Under the pieces are notes generated by a model. It saw nothing but the letters and a program-made list of their open reading frames with translations, had not been told where the DNA came from and searched no databases. The position numbers and the translations under genes are program-made. DNA of 64,000 nt, taken from NCBI RefSeq assembly GCF_002007215.1, contig NZ_MUHX01000006.1, positions 61,693 through 125,692 of the forward strand. The letters run 5' to 3'. This document shows, one piece after another, positions 1 to 8,960 of the stretch. Source of the stretch: Pyramidobacter sp. C12-8. GTDB lineage: Bacteria; Synergistota; Synergistia; Synergistales; Dethiosulfovibrionaceae. The first letter of the stretch is position 1. Each line of letters begins with the position of its first letter.

Positions 1-1
1 C

Positions 2-1642
2 TTCGCCGCCGCCCGCGAGGTGGTGCGCGGCGACAGCGTCTTCACCACTCACACGCCCGTGGACGCCGGCAACGAACGTTTCTCCGCCGAACTCATGCAC
101 CGCTATTTCGACGAGCTGGCGCGGCGCATCGGCGTCAGCCGCGACGAGCTGATGAACCTGGGCACCCGTCCGGGAACGTCCGGCGATTTCGAGCTGACGC
201 TGCTGGCGCTGAACCACGCCATGCGCAGCAACGGCGTCAGCCGCCTCCATGGCGGCGTGTCGCGCGCCATGTGGCAGTTCAACTGGAAAGGCGTGCCCAC
301 GGAAGAAATCCCCATCGGCTACATCACAAACGGAGTGCACCTGAACAGCTTTGCGGGGCGCCCCGCGGCGGCGCTGCTCGCAACGGCGGTGGGCGCGGAC
401 TGGAGCGCGTTGCCGCCGCAGTCGCCGCAATGGCAAAAAGTGGAACAGATCGCCGACGCCGATTTCTGGCAGGCCAAGCAGGAGCAGAAAAAAGCCCTGT
501 TGGAGCTGCTCAAGAAGACGTCGCCCAAGGCGTTCCACAAGGCCTCTTCCGAATGGCAGCAGCAGCCGCTGGTGATCGGCTTCGCGCGCCGTTTCGCGCC
601 CTACAAACGCGCCACGCTCGTCCTCGCCGATCTGGCGCGGCTGACGAAGATCCTCTCGGATGCCCGGCGTCCCGTGATCCTCGTTTTTTCCGGCAAAGCC
701 CATCCGGCCGACACGCAGGGCAACGACCTGATCCAGAAAGTCGTGCTCGCCAGCCGAAACGAACTCTTCGGCAAACTCTTTTTCATCCCCAACTACAACC
801 TCGACATCACCAGAATCATGGTGCAGGGCTGCGACGTGTGGCTGAACACGCCGCGCCGCCCCTACGAAGCCAGCGGCACCAGCGGCCAGAAAGCGGCCCC
901 CAACGGCACGCTCAACCTGAGCGTGTCCGACGGCTGGTGGTGCGAAGGCGACAACGGCCTCAACGGCTGGACCATCGGCCCCCGCGTCACCTCCATTCAC
1001 GACGCGCCCGCCGAACAAAGCGACTACGCCGACGCCGAAAGCCTCTACGCGCTGCTGGAAGACGAAGTGGCGCCGCTCTACTTCGAACGCGCCGGCGACG
1101 GCCTCCCCCACGGCTGGATCGCGCGCATGAAAAACAGCGTCGCTACGCTGAGTCCGCAGTACAGCAGCGCTCGCATGGTGCGCCAGTACTTCGAAGAATG
1201 CTACCGGCCGGCCGCGCAGCGCCACGTGAAAATGCGCGCCCAAAACCGCCTGCTGCCCCGCACGCTCGCGGCCTGGAAAGCCGACGTCGGAGCGCGCTTC
1301 GCCGGCGTGCGCATCGATCAGATCCAGGTTCAGGGCCTCGTGCAGAACGCCGTGGCCTGCACCGATCCGCTCAGCGTCACCGCGTACGTGGTGCCCGGCG
1401 CCATGAAACCCGAAGAACTGCAGCTCCAATTCGTGGCCGGACGCAGCGACGAGCGCAACTTCATCGAAAAACCCGACGTGCTCGCGCTCTCCTGCACCGG
1501 CAGCGACGACCAGGGGCGCCTCGTCTATCAAGGCGCCTACACCCCCACCCACAACGGCCGCTACCTCTACGGCCTGCGCGTCCTCGCCTACAGCCCCGAT
1601 CTTGACAACCTGTTCGACACGGGCCTGATCCAGTGGGGCTAA
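2..1642 (+). CDS. glgP: Alpha-glucan (glycogen/maltodextrin) phosphorylase, C-terminal part
   Basis: Open at the left window edge, so the N-terminal part is missing. The reading frame runs in from position 2 and includes the family motif VFTTHTPV, so a start at the GTG near 20 is not credible. The visible 546 residues carry the PLP-lysine region EASGTSGQKA and the following NGTLNLSVSDGWWCEG block typical of the compact bacterial alpha-glucan phosphorylases (TIGR02094 type). The enzyme releases glucose-1-phosphate from alpha-1,4-glucans in the cytoplasm. The C-terminal tail after about residue 420 looks like the extra beta-rich domain of this subgroup. A strong hairpin follows the stop codon, so this is the last gene of its transcript. 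The family call is firm; the preferred substrate chain length cannot be read from the sequence. Confidence 0.93.
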   Translation, partial: FAAAREVVRGDSVFTTHTPVDAGNERFSAELMHRYFDELARRIGVSRDELMNLGTRPGTSGDFELTLLALNHAMRSNGVSRLHGGVSRAMWQFNWKGVPTEEIPIGYITNGVHLNSFAGRPAAALLATAVGADWSALPPQSPQWQKVEQIADADFWQAKQEQKKALLELLKKTSPKAFHKASSEWQQQPLVIGFARRFAPYKRATLVLADLARLTKILSDARRPVILVFSGKAHPADTQGNDLIQKVVLASRNELFGKLFFIPNYNLDITRIMVQGCDVWLNTPRRPYEASGTSGQKAAPNGTLNLSVSDGWWCEGDNGLNGWTIGPRVTSIHDAPAEQSDYADAESLYALLEDEVAPLYFERAGDGLPHGWIARMKNSVATLSPQYSSARMVRQYFEECYRPAAQRHVKMRAQNRLLPRTLAAWKADVGARFAGVRIDQIQVQGLVQNAVACTDPLSVTAYVVPGAMKPEELQLQFVAGRSDERNFIEKPDVLALSCTGSDDQGRLVYQGAYTPTHNGRYLYGLRVLAYSPDLDNLFDTGLIQWG

Positions 1643-1664
1643 CGATCTCTCTTGCCACAGAAGT

Positions 1665-1712
1665 ACAACGGCTGTCTCATCTTCCCATTTGAGAAGATGA
1701 GACAGCCGTTGT
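1665..1712. terminator. 20-bp hairpin between convergent genes
   Basis: Two 20-nt arms (1665-1684 and 1693-1712) pair perfectly around an 8-nt loop. It lies just after the phosphorylase stop and faces the convergent glycosyltransferase gene, so it probably serves as a terminator in both directions. The T tract is short, so termination by stem strength alone is inferred. Confidence 0.75.
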
Positions 1713-1763
1713 TGTTATGACAGGTCACGTTCTATGGGATGATATGATGTTTTTTTACAACAC

Positions 1764-4076
1764 CTAGAATCCATAGAACTTTAATATACTGTTTTTAAAA
1801 GCCGTTTCATTGTGGCGTACATGCAACAGATTCTGCGCCGCAAGGACTTTTGTCCGGCGCAGTTCCGGCGCGCTGCGCATCTCTTCCATTGCTCTCGCAT
1901 AATCATCGGCCGATGCATCCTGTCCCACGAGCCAACCGGTTTGATCGTTGATAAAATCGCTGATGCCACCGATGTCGGGCGCAATTGTGGGCAAGCCGGC
2001 TGCAGCAGCTTCGAGGAGAACATTGGGCAGGCCGTCATACGCGCTGGTGTAGAGAAAGCAGAAGCACTCTTTGACCGGCAGAGAGACAAAACCACTATAT
2101 TTTCCGCCAAGAGTGACGTTCGGCAGAGATTTGAAAGAACTGTACAGGTGTCTGTCCTCTTCCGCATACGGTTCACCATAAACGAAGAAATGAGTCTCGG
2201 GCATTTTTTTGACGATTTCCAGCAAAAGCTCCGGGCGTTTTTGCTGGCAGAAGCGCCCGGCCCAGAGAACGGATTTCCCGCTGCAAAAAGGATTTTCCCC
2301 ATCGGAAGGCGCAAAATCCATACGCCCATAAACCGTACTGAAAAGCGCAAGGGGCGCGCCGTACTTCCTGTGCCAGAGACGTGGCATCACCGTGTTGTCC
2401 GTGCTGATCCCCGATACGATCGGCAGTATTGCCATAAGAAAGAGGGGCACATATCCTGCATCTGAGCCATCTTTGCGCTTTTCGTCGCAATAAAACGCAG
2501 CATAGAGCTTCATGTATTGTCTCAGGGCGGCAGCATAGTCGATAAAAGTCTCATAGCCCAGCTGCGACAGCATACAGTGAACGGCCTTGGGCTGGAGCTG
2601 CAGCAGGATGCGCGCCAGAAGAAGCTTCTTGTCCTCGTTGAAAAATCCGTCGGCCGCGTTGCCGAGGTCGACAAAATCCACGCCCTCGGCCAACTGGTTT
2701 CGCCATGGTGACGGGCAGGGCAAAGTGCTGATCACAAGGACCTTTTTGCCTTGTCCCGCCAAAGTGTTGGCGAAGTTGATCGTCATCAGATCGGCGCCGC
2801 CGGGCACAAGCCACGGCACGAGGTACACTGCATCGTAACGTTGCCCCTTTATGGGATTGTACAAAAGAGCGAAGAGTCGGCCGAGACGGTCGTCCGAAAC
2901 AAAACGGTATTCATAAAGCGGCGGGTTCACGTCAGGATGAAGCGACGAGTCGAGGCGCGAGATTCTCTTGAGCGCCGCAACGCATTCGGCCATGCTGACG
3001 GTGGGGAAAATTTCTGGCGCCGGCTTTTCTGTCTGCGGGACGGCTGGCGACGTCTGGACAGCCGGCGTCGGCCGTTTGTTTCTGACATGTTCTCTGACCG
3101 AACGGGCCAGTGCCAGAAAAGACCACGCAAAAGCCTTTGCCGGCGGCTGCAGGTCGTCGGGCAATTTGGAAATCAGTTTTTTAGCCGGCGGCTTAAGAAA
3201 AGCGTAGAGCCGTGATTTTCTTCGGGCAGTTTTTACGACATCGGCAAGATCGGCAGAAACGACCGGCTTTCGAGAGGTGTTTTCCGACAGGTTGTCTCGC
3301 AAAATGGAGGAGGACAGTTCATGCATTGGCGATTCCAGCTGATCGAACAAACGGCTCGGACGAATCAAAGACTTGCTGGCAGATTCTCTTGCAAGTACTG
3401 ATCCTTGTCTTTTGCGCCGATAGAACATGAATGTATGCGGAACTGTAACGTGTTCGAATCCGGCGGCTATCGTCTCGGCATTCCAATGCCAATCCTCGTA
3501 ACCAAAACCGTTTCCAGTTGGCTGGTAAGGGATCTGTATAAATACGTGTCGAGGTGCTATGGTTTGCACGCTGAGAGGATTCTGAGTGAGCAGATCGTAT
3601 TTTGTGTAATCGCCGTGTCGGATATTTCCAACTCTATACATGTAATACTCGGATTCGAATCCGATATTTATCTCGGCATGCGTGATCAGGCGCGGCTGTG
3701 CTTTGCACTGCGCCACTCCTTCATAGACGAGATTTTCAGAATAATAATCATCTCCATCGTGAATGGATATGAATTCTCCCTTGGCAGCCTGTATTCCCTT
3801 ATTCCGTGACATAGGGGCGCTGCGTTCATGTACGCGTAGGATCTGATCGTCCTTGCGTACGGCGAAGTGCCCGGCGACGACCGCTTCGGTCACGGCATCG
3901 GCGTTGTCGAGAACGAGCACCAGCTCGACATGGAGTCCGCGCTTTTCGGCGTAGTCCCGGCACATGCCGATCGAAGTCAGCGTACGGTGCGCCAGATAGC
4001 CCTCGCTGTGAAAGGTCACGAGGCAGCTGACGTCGTAGCGATTCTGCGGCCGTGTTTGTTTTGTCGTTTCATTCAT
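1764..4076 (-). CDS. Two-domain glycosyltransferase (GT2 family + GT4 family)
   Basis: The N-terminal ~220 residues are a GT-A/GT2 domain: VSCLVTFHSEGYLAHRTL, then the nucleotide-sugar/metal motif SIHDGDDYY. After a linker of about 150 residues rich in Pro and basic residues, the C-terminal ~380 residues form a GT-B/GT4 domain with VLWAGRFCQQKRPELLLEI and the donor-binding segment LPNVLLEAAAAGLPTIAPD. Two transferase domains in one chain suggest consecutive sugar additions on one acceptor. The ATG at 4076 is chosen over an upstream in-frame ATG because GGAGGAG sits 7-10 nt before it and the upstream gene stops 2 nt earlier. It is the last gene of a polysaccharide export operon. Acceptor and sugars are unknown. 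Confidence 0.85.
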   Translation of the reverse strand: MNETTKQTRPQNRYDVSCLVTFHSEGYLAHRTLTSIGMCRDYAEKRGLHVELVLVLDNADAVTEAVVAGHFAVRKDDQILRVHERSAPMSRNKGIQAAKGEFISIHDGDDYYSENLVYEGVAQCKAQPRLITHAEINIGFESEYYMYRVGNIRHGDYTKYDLLTQNPLSVQTIAPRHVFIQIPYQPTGNGFGYEDWHWNAETIAAGFEHVTVPHTFMFYRRKRQGSVLARESASKSLIRPSRLFDQLESPMHELSSSILRDNLSENTSRKPVVSADLADVVKTARRKSRLYAFLKPPAKKLISKLPDDLQPPAKAFAWSFLALARSVREHVRNKRPTPAVQTSPAVPQTEKPAPEIFPTVSMAECVAALKRISRLDSSLHPDVNPPLYEYRFVSDDRLGRLFALLYNPIKGQRYDAVYLVPWLVPGGADLMTINFANTLAGQGKKVLVISTLPCPSPWRNQLAEGVDFVDLGNAADGFFNEDKKLLLARILLQLQPKAVHCMLSQLGYETFIDYAAALRQYMKLYAAFYCDEKRKDGSDAGYVPLFLMAILPIVSGISTDNTVMPRLWHRKYGAPLALFSTVYGRMDFAPSDGENPFCSGKSVLWAGRFCQQKRPELLLEIVKKMPETHFFVYGEPYAEEDRHLYSSFKSLPNVTLGGKYSGFVSLPVKECFCFLYTSAYDGLPNVLLEAAAAGLPTIAPDIGGISDFINDQTGWLVGQDASADDYARAMEEMRSAPELRRTKVLAAQNLLHVRHNETAFKNSILKFYGF

Positions 4077-4078
4077 CG

Positions 4079-5281
4079 TCAAGGCTCCTCCGCCGGGCGT
4101 TGCCGGCAATGTTCTTCGTGAAGTTTTTCGTACAGTGTTGCTAGTTTTGCCGCTTCAGTGGAAATGTCGTAGCCGGCGGCGGCAAAGAAGCGTCCGGTGT
4201 CGGACGTTCTTTCGTGCCGGGGCTGGATCAGGGCGGCCCACTCGGCGGGCGTTTCTTGCAGGCTGATATACTGCGCCAAGCCGGGGACGATGCGGGCTTC
4301 TTCTGTGATGTTCGCCGACAAAAGACAGGGCAAGCCCGACGCCTGAGCCTCGAGCGCGGCAAGGGGCAAACCTTCGTAAAGCGAGGGCAGGACGAAAACG
4401 TCCATCGCCTGAAGGAGCGCGGGGACGTCGTTTCGCACGCCCAGCCAGAGGACGGCTCCTTCGGGGACGAGTTCGCGGGCCTAGCGGCGAAGGGTTTCAT
4501 GCAGTTCGCCGTCGCCGATCAGCATCAACACGGCGTTCTTGTGTTTGGCGTAAAACGCGGCAAAGATTTTCAGCAGAAAGGCCTGATTTTTTTGCGGGCA
4601 CATGCGGCCGATGTGGCCGACCACAAGGCAGTCCGTACCGAGGCCAAGTTCGCCGCGGGCCCGTTCCCGCACCTCGGGGCGGAAACGGTACGGTCCCAGC
4701 GGCAAAGCGTTGCGGACCAAATGATAAGGACGTTTGACGCGCCCGTTGCGCGCGCCGAAAAGGAACCTGGCCGCGGCCTCCGAGCAGGCGCAGCGCACGT
4801 TGGCGCACAAGGGGATCAGCTTGAAGAGCAGGCTGTTCCTGATCCTCTTCGGGGCGGTGTCGCCGCTGCGGGTGTTGTGGCAGTGAACGATGCGCACGGG
4901 CACGCCGGCCGCCCGGGCCATGCCCAGATAAAACGGCGCGGCGTTGGGCAGGTGACCGTGGACGATCGCGTACTCGGGATGCTCCGCGTAGAAGCGTCTC
5001 AGGAAGCGAAGATAGGGAACAAGCGCGGCGAGACGCAGCGGCGGGGCGACAAAGATCTTCGAGCCGTCTTTTTCGAGTCTGCGTCTGATCCAGAGGTCGG
5101 GCTCTTCATGCGCGAGAAAATCGAAGACGATTCGTTTTTTGTCTATTGCGTCGTGATAGCGCAGGACAACGCCGGCAACGCCGCTGTCGGGCGTGAGCTT
5201 GTCGACGACCTGAAGGATCCGCAGCGGCCGCGCGCGCATTTCTCCCATGGCGTTTTTCATACCCAATAAAGCGGGAATCAT
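4079..5281 (-). pseudogene. GT4 glycosyltransferase interrupted by an in-frame amber codon
   Basis: One continuous frame encodes a typical ~400-residue GT4 enzyme: N-terminal LRILQVVDKLTPDSGVAGVV, the HCHNTRSG region, VVGHIGRMCPQKNQAFLL, then the C-terminal MDVFVLPSLYEGLPLAALEA block. A TAG at 4481-4483 (codon 267) splits it between ELHETLRR and ARELVPEGAVLWLGVRND. Sequence on both sides is in the same frame and fits the family, so this is a single nonsense change, not a frameshift. It may be a recent pseudogene, a phase of natural variation, or a sequencing error. Its ATG overlaps the stop of the ATPase gene (ATGA), and it is followed 2 nt later by the two-domain transferase. If real, the product loses its donor-binding half. 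Confidence 0.85.
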
Positions 5282-6021
5282 GGCTGAGCCTTCTTTCCGT
5301 TCATGAACGCGGCGTACCGGGCGTGGGTCTCCGCGGGGGCGCCGTCGGCCTGGACGCGTCCGCCGTCAATCCAGATGGAGCGGTCGCAGAAGGCTTCGAT
5401 CTGTCCCAGCGAGTGGGAGACGATGACGATGGTGGCGCCGCGCTCCTTGATCTCGCGCAGGCGGGCGAGACATTTCTCCTGAAAGTTCATGTCGCCGACG
5501 GCAAGGATCTCGTCGATCAACAGCACGTCGGCATCGACGTTGATCGCCACGGAAAAGGCGAGGCGCATGTACATGCCCGAAGAATAGGTGCGTATGGGGT
5601 TTTCGATGAAGGGTTCCAGTTCCGAAAAGGCGATGATCCGGTCGAGGCGTTTGCCGGTTTCCTTGCGGCCGACGCCGAACATGGCGGCGTTGAGGTAGAT
5701 GTTCTCGATGCCGTTCATGTCGGGATGAAAGCCGGCGCCCAGCTCGATCAGGCAGGAGACGCGGCCGTTGACGGCGATCGTGCCGCGGTCGGGAAAGAGG
5801 ATGCGGGAGAGCAGCTTGAGCGTGGTGCTTTTGCCGCAGCCGTTTTCGCCGACGAGGCCGACGGCTTCCCCCTGCTCGATGTCGAACGAAACGTCTTTGA
5901 GGACCCAGCGCTCGTCGTAGCGGTTCCTTTTGCGAAAGAGCAGGCGTTCTTTCAACGTTCGATTTCGGTCGTAATAGATCTTGAATCGTTTGGCGACGTC
6001 ATGGACCTGAATGGCTTTCAT
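5278..6021 (-). CDS. Polysaccharide/teichoic-acid-type ABC exporter ATPase (Wzt/TagH-like)
   Basis: 247 residues with Walker A GENGCGKST, a Q-loop region near SCLIELGAGFHPDMNG, signature YSSGM and Walker B DVLLIDE. The ELGAGFHPDMNGIENIYLNA block is characteristic of ATPases exporting O-antigen, teichoic acid or capsular glycans. It has no C-terminal carbohydrate-binding extension, so substrate chain-length recognition of the long Wzt type is not expected. It follows the permease gene after 2 nt and overlaps the GT4 gene by an ATGA. It acts at the cytoplasmic face of the inner membrane with the permease at 6024-6809. Confidence 0.92.
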   Translation of the reverse strand: MKAIQVHDVAKRFKIYYDRNRTLKERLLFRKRNRYDERWVLKDVSFDIEQGEAVGLVGENGCGKSTTLKLLSRILFPDRGTIAVNGRVSCLIELGAGFHPDMNGIENIYLNAAMFGVGRKETGKRLDRIIAFSELEPFIENPIRTYSSGMYMRLAFSVAINVDADVLLIDEILAVGDMNFQEKCLARLREIKERGATIVIVSHSLGQIEAFCDRSIWIDGGRVQADGAPAETHARYAAFMNGKKAQP

Positions 6022-6023
6022 CG

Positions 6024-6809
6024 TTACAGTTCCTCCGCAAAACCGCGCTGCAGTTTTTCAAAGACGTACCAGCCGACGCCCAAAACGAGAACGCCCATCG
6101 CGAGCGAGTGCAGCAGCGTGGAGAGTTCCGGCGCTTTGGCGGCGTAAAGGATGTCGCGATAGGCCGTGATGACCGGAGTCATCGGGTTGAGCATGAAAAG
6201 CGGCAGGTACCGCCGCGGCACCATGGAGATCGGGTAGAGGACCGGAGTGAGGTACATCCACAGCATGGAAACGATGCCGAGCATGTACTCCAGGTCGCGG
6301 CAGTAAACGGTGACGGCCGACGTCAGCAGGGCGACGCCCAGGCAGATGACGTACTCGACGAGCATGACGAACGGGAGGCACAGGAGCGCGCGCAGGTTGA
6401 AGCCGACGCCCGATACGGCGACGACGGCAAACACGACGACGAAACAGTAGAGCATGTTGACGAAGCTTGTCGTGACAAAGGCGATGGGCAGGACTTCGCG
6501 CGGGAAGTAGATTTTCTTGACCATGCCGCCCTGGGCCAGGACGGAACCGCAGCCGCCGGTGAGCGAGGCGCTGAAGAAAGTCCACGGGATCAGGGCGACG
6601 AAAAGGAATAAATAAAACTTGTCGATCCCCGCGCGCATGATGGTTGAAAAGACGATCGTATAGACGATGAGCTGTAAAAGAGGATTCAAAAACGTCCAGG
6701 CAAAACCGAAGAAAGAACGTTTGTAGCGTCCGTGAAGATCCCGCCGCACGAGGTTGTAGACCATCTCGCGGTAAGCGTAGATCTCTTTGGCTCTGGCTAG
6801 GATTCTCAA
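6024..6809 (-). CDS. ABC-2 type polysaccharide export permease (Wzm-like)
   Basis: 261 residues with six predicted membrane spans. It has the N-terminal amphipathic YNLVRRDLHGRYKRSFFGF motif of ABC-2 glycan exporters and the PREVLPIAFV loop after the second span. The start is a TTG (codon at 6807-6809) preceded by AAAGGGG eight nt upstream; no better ATG precedes the conserved N-terminus. First gene of the minus-strand operon permease-ATPase-GT4-GT2/GT4. It moves a lipid-linked glycan across the inner membrane. The long intergenic region upstream holds a 17-bp palindrome that may control it. Confidence 0.9.
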   Translation of the reverse strand: MRILARAKEIYAYREMVYNLVRRDLHGRYKRSFFGFAWTFLNPLLQLIVYTIVFSTIMRAGIDKFYLFLFVALIPWTFFSASLTGGCGSVLAQGGMVKKIYFPREVLPIAFVTTSFVNMLYCFVVVFAVVAVSGVGFNLRALLCLPFVMLVEYVICLGVALLTSAVTVYCRDLEYMLGIVSMLWMYLTPVLYPISMVPRRYLPLFMLNPMTPVITAYRDILYAAKAPELSTLLHSLAMGVLVLGVGWYVFEKLQRGFAEEL

Positions 6810-6834
6810 ATGAGGAAGCCCCTTTCCGTAAACT

Positions 6835-6877
6835 GATCCTGATTTTCAATTGTGCTTTTTAATTGAAAATCAGGATC
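6835..6877. promoter_or_regulatory. 17-bp perfect inverted repeat upstream of the glycan export operon
   Basis: Arms at 6835-6851 and 6861-6877 (GATCCTGATTTTCAATT and its complement) enclose a 9-nt loop, 26 bp upstream of the TTG start of the permease gene. In the minus-strand transcript it would be a leader hairpin that could act as an attenuator. As DNA it could be an operator. No protein partner can be inferred. Confidence 0.5.
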
Positions 6878-6998
6878 GGAACAGTTCCTAATCCGGAAAA
6901 TCGTTTGGTCCCATGAGCGAAAAAGCGCACGACATAATCCTTACGTTAGCTTTTACATCATAGAACGTTCAACTTGTCACACAAACGTACATTTACAA

Positions 6999-7067
6999 AA
7001 AAAGCCTCCGGAAGGCGGCGGAACGACCACAAAACCTGGTCGTTCCGCCGCCTTCCGGAGGCTTTTT
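6999..7067. terminator. 31-bp perfect hairpin with A/T flanks (bidirectional terminator)
   Basis: Arms 6999-7029 and 7037-7067 pair perfectly around a 7-nt loop. The arms begin with AAAAA and end with TTTTT, so either strand reads as stem plus U tract. It sits between divergently oriented genes, with no recognised gene ending nearby. It may insulate the two promoter regions, mark a small untranslated transcript, or be a remnant of a lost gene. Confidence 0.65.
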
Positions 7068-7096
7068 CACTCTATCGAAGGAAACAGTTTTAGTTA

Positions 7097-7136
7097 GCTG
7101 TGCTGTGCTGTGCTGTGCTGTGCTGTGCTGTGCTGT
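7097..7136. repeat. Pentanucleotide tandem repeat (GCTGT)8
   Basis: Eight exact tandem copies of GCTGT, followed by a partial unit. It lies in the 611-bp intergenic region between the glycan export operon and the FAD oxidoreductase gene. Exact short tandem repeats of this length are prone to slipped-strand change. Here it would alter promoter spacing or DNA bending rather than a reading frame. A weak promoter-like pair (TTGTCA at 7162, TATTTT at 7184) lies about 25 bp downstream. Confidence 0.8.
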
Positions 7137-7421
7137 GACAGCATAGTGGCCTCGGACATCGTTGTCAACCCCTCAGCGTCATATATTTTCCCGAATCCTA
7201 TAACCGCGCCTATTCGAAGCTTAACGTGAATAAAGTATAACAAAAATAAACATGAATAACAACTGCCGTTATTTCAATATCAGAGAACTGTGACGTTATC
7301 ACTGAAAGAAATCCGGCGAACGGTTAAAGTGGAACCACAGCGCAAAAACGCCTTGCATCCAAAGAACGCGCCGGCAGCGGCGCGGCGGATGCGGGGACAT
7401 TTCCGGAGGAGGAACGAAAAC

Positions 7422-8864
7422 ATGTCTGAGAAAAAAGAAGCCGTGCGCGCAGCAAAACTCTTGATCGTCGGGGGAGGTCCCGGCGGCCGCGTGTCGTACA
7501 TCACAGCCCGCCGTTTCGGCGTGGAACCGGCCGTCATGGTGATGAACGAAGAACCCACCGTCATCTGCAGCCTGCCCTACGGCGTGGGACGCCGCCTGAT
7601 CCCCGACGGCCCCGAAGCGACGGTCGTCGATCTGTCGCGCGAGAAACGCCTGCCGCCCAACGCCGCGAAAGACGTCGTTTTCGGCTCCGTGACGACAATC
7701 GACGCGGCGGCGAAGACCGCGACGGTCGCAGGCCCCGCGGGCGAGACGCAGATCGCCTACGAGAACCTGATCCTCGCTCCCGGCGCCGTCCCCTGGCTGC
7801 CGCCGGCGGAAGGGATCTTAAAAGAAAAGGGGGGCGCTTCCGGCCTGATGGTCGCCGTCGGCGACCGGCTCGTCGAGCGTTCGTTCCTCGCCGACGGCGT
7901 TTACGTCCTCAGAGGCGCTCAGGACGCTCGCGCTTTGGACGAACTGGCCGCGCGCGTCCAAAAAGTGGCCGTCGTCGGCACGGGAGCCGTCGGCCTGGAG
8001 ATCATCGAAGCCCTTTCCGACCGCGGCGTCGGCGTCGTCGCCGTAGAAGCTCTGCCGCACGCCGTTTCGGCGCTGGACGCCGACATGGCCGCGGCGGTAG
8101 AACGCCGCCTGCGCGAACGGGGCGTCGAACTCCATCTGAACGACGCCGTGCTGAGCTGGACGCCCGGCACGCTGACGCTGCGCAGCGGAGAACTCGCCGC
8201 CGACGCGGTCGTCTTCGCTTCGGGCGTGCGCCCGCGCCTCGATTTGGCGCGCGCCATGGGGCTGAAAATCGAGCGCGGCATCGTCGTCGACGCCGCGCAG
8301 CGCACCTCGCTGCCTTCGGTATGGGCCGTGGGAGACGCCGCGCAGGTCGCCGACGCGGCGTCGGGGCGCTCCGTTCTGCCGCTGATCGGCACGCTGGCGA
8401 TGCGCCAGGCCATGACGGCCGTTATGGACGTCGCCGGACTGCCCGCGCAGCTTCCGCCTGCGACGCTCTGGGGCGTGAGCGAGATCTTCGGCCTGCACTG
8501 GGGCGCCGTGGGCTGGAGCGAAGAAGCGGCCCGCCGCGCCGGATTCAATGTGATCCCGCTTTCCCTGCCGGTGCGCAGCCGAGATCCCTTCATGCCCTCG
8601 GGCAAGGACGCCGTTTGGAAGGTCGTTCTCTCCACGGGCGAAGACGAGGGATTCAAGCCCGGCCAGATCCTCGGCTTCCAGATCGTCTCGGCAGGCGACA
8701 GCCCCGTCCACCTCGCCGAACGCTTCGTGGACATCGTCGCGCGGCGCGAGACCGTACAGGACCTTTTCGGACATTATTTCATCCACTCCCCCGCGCATAA
8801 CTCCGTGGACGACCCCTTCCTCGCCCTCATCGCTCTGGCGATGGAGAAAATGCCGCGCCGCTGA
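7422..8864 (+). CDS. FAD-dependent pyridine nucleotide-disulfide oxidoreductase (NADH oxidase / CoA-disulfide reductase-like)
   Basis: 480 residues. It has an N-terminal FAD dinucleotide-binding motif LLIVGGGPGGRVS, then ICSLPYGVG, which carries the single redox-cysteine position of the CoA-disulfide reductase/NADH oxidase group. A central NAD-binding motif VAVVGTGAVGLEIIEAL and the FAD motif WAVGDAAQV follow. The C-terminal dimerisation region is present; no rhodanese domain is fused. Start ATG 7422 is set by GGAGGAGGA eight nt upstream; the in-frame extension from 7290 has no ribosome site. Likely cytoplasmic, reducing a disulfide or oxygen at NAD(P)H expense. It is monocistronic, with a strong promoter for the next gene starting 60 bp after it. 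The exact substrate is not readable. Confidence 0.85.
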   Translation: MSEKKEAVRAAKLLIVGGGPGGRVSYITARRFGVEPAVMVMNEEPTVICSLPYGVGRRLIPDGPEATVVDLSREKRLPPNAAKDVVFGSVTTIDAAAKTATVAGPAGETQIAYENLILAPGAVPWLPPAEGILKEKGGASGLMVAVGDRLVERSFLADGVYVLRGAQDARALDELAARVQKVAVVGTGAVGLEIIEALSDRGVGVVAVEALPHAVSALDADMAAAVERRLRERGVELHLNDAVLSWTPGTLTLRSGELAADAVVFASGVRPRLDLARAMGLKIERGIVVDAAQRTSLPSVWAVGDAAQVADAASGRSVLPLIGTLAMRQAMTAVMDVAGLPAQLPPATLWGVSEIFGLHWGAVGWSEEAARRAGFNVIPLSLPVRSRDPFMPSGKDAVWKVVLSTGEDEGFKPGQILGFQIVSAGDSPVHLAERFVDIVARRETVQDLFGHYFIHSPAHNSVDDPFLALIALAMEKMPRR

Positions 8865-8924
8865 CGCGGAAATATCCATGCCGCTTCAGTGCCTTCGAAT
8901 GAAAATCGATCGAACAAAAAACAC

Positions 8925-8954
8925 TTGACGAGGGGAAGAATTCTGTTATATACT
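8925..8954 (+). promoter_or_regulatory. Sigma70-type promoter of the HutP-like gene
   Basis: TTGACG at 8925-8930 and TATACT at 8949-8954 with an 18-bp spacer; start of transcription expected near 8961. A short inverted repeat (TATACTTT and AAAGTATA, 8949-8974) overlaps the -10 and start region and could be an operator. Confidence 0.7.
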
Positions 8955-8960
8955 TTCGAC

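Noticed and set aside
4481..4483. TAG in the GT4 gene as pyrrolysine or other recoding
   Set aside because: No recoding structure was seen after the codon, the enzyme family has no special residue at this position, and no Pyl genes are in the window.
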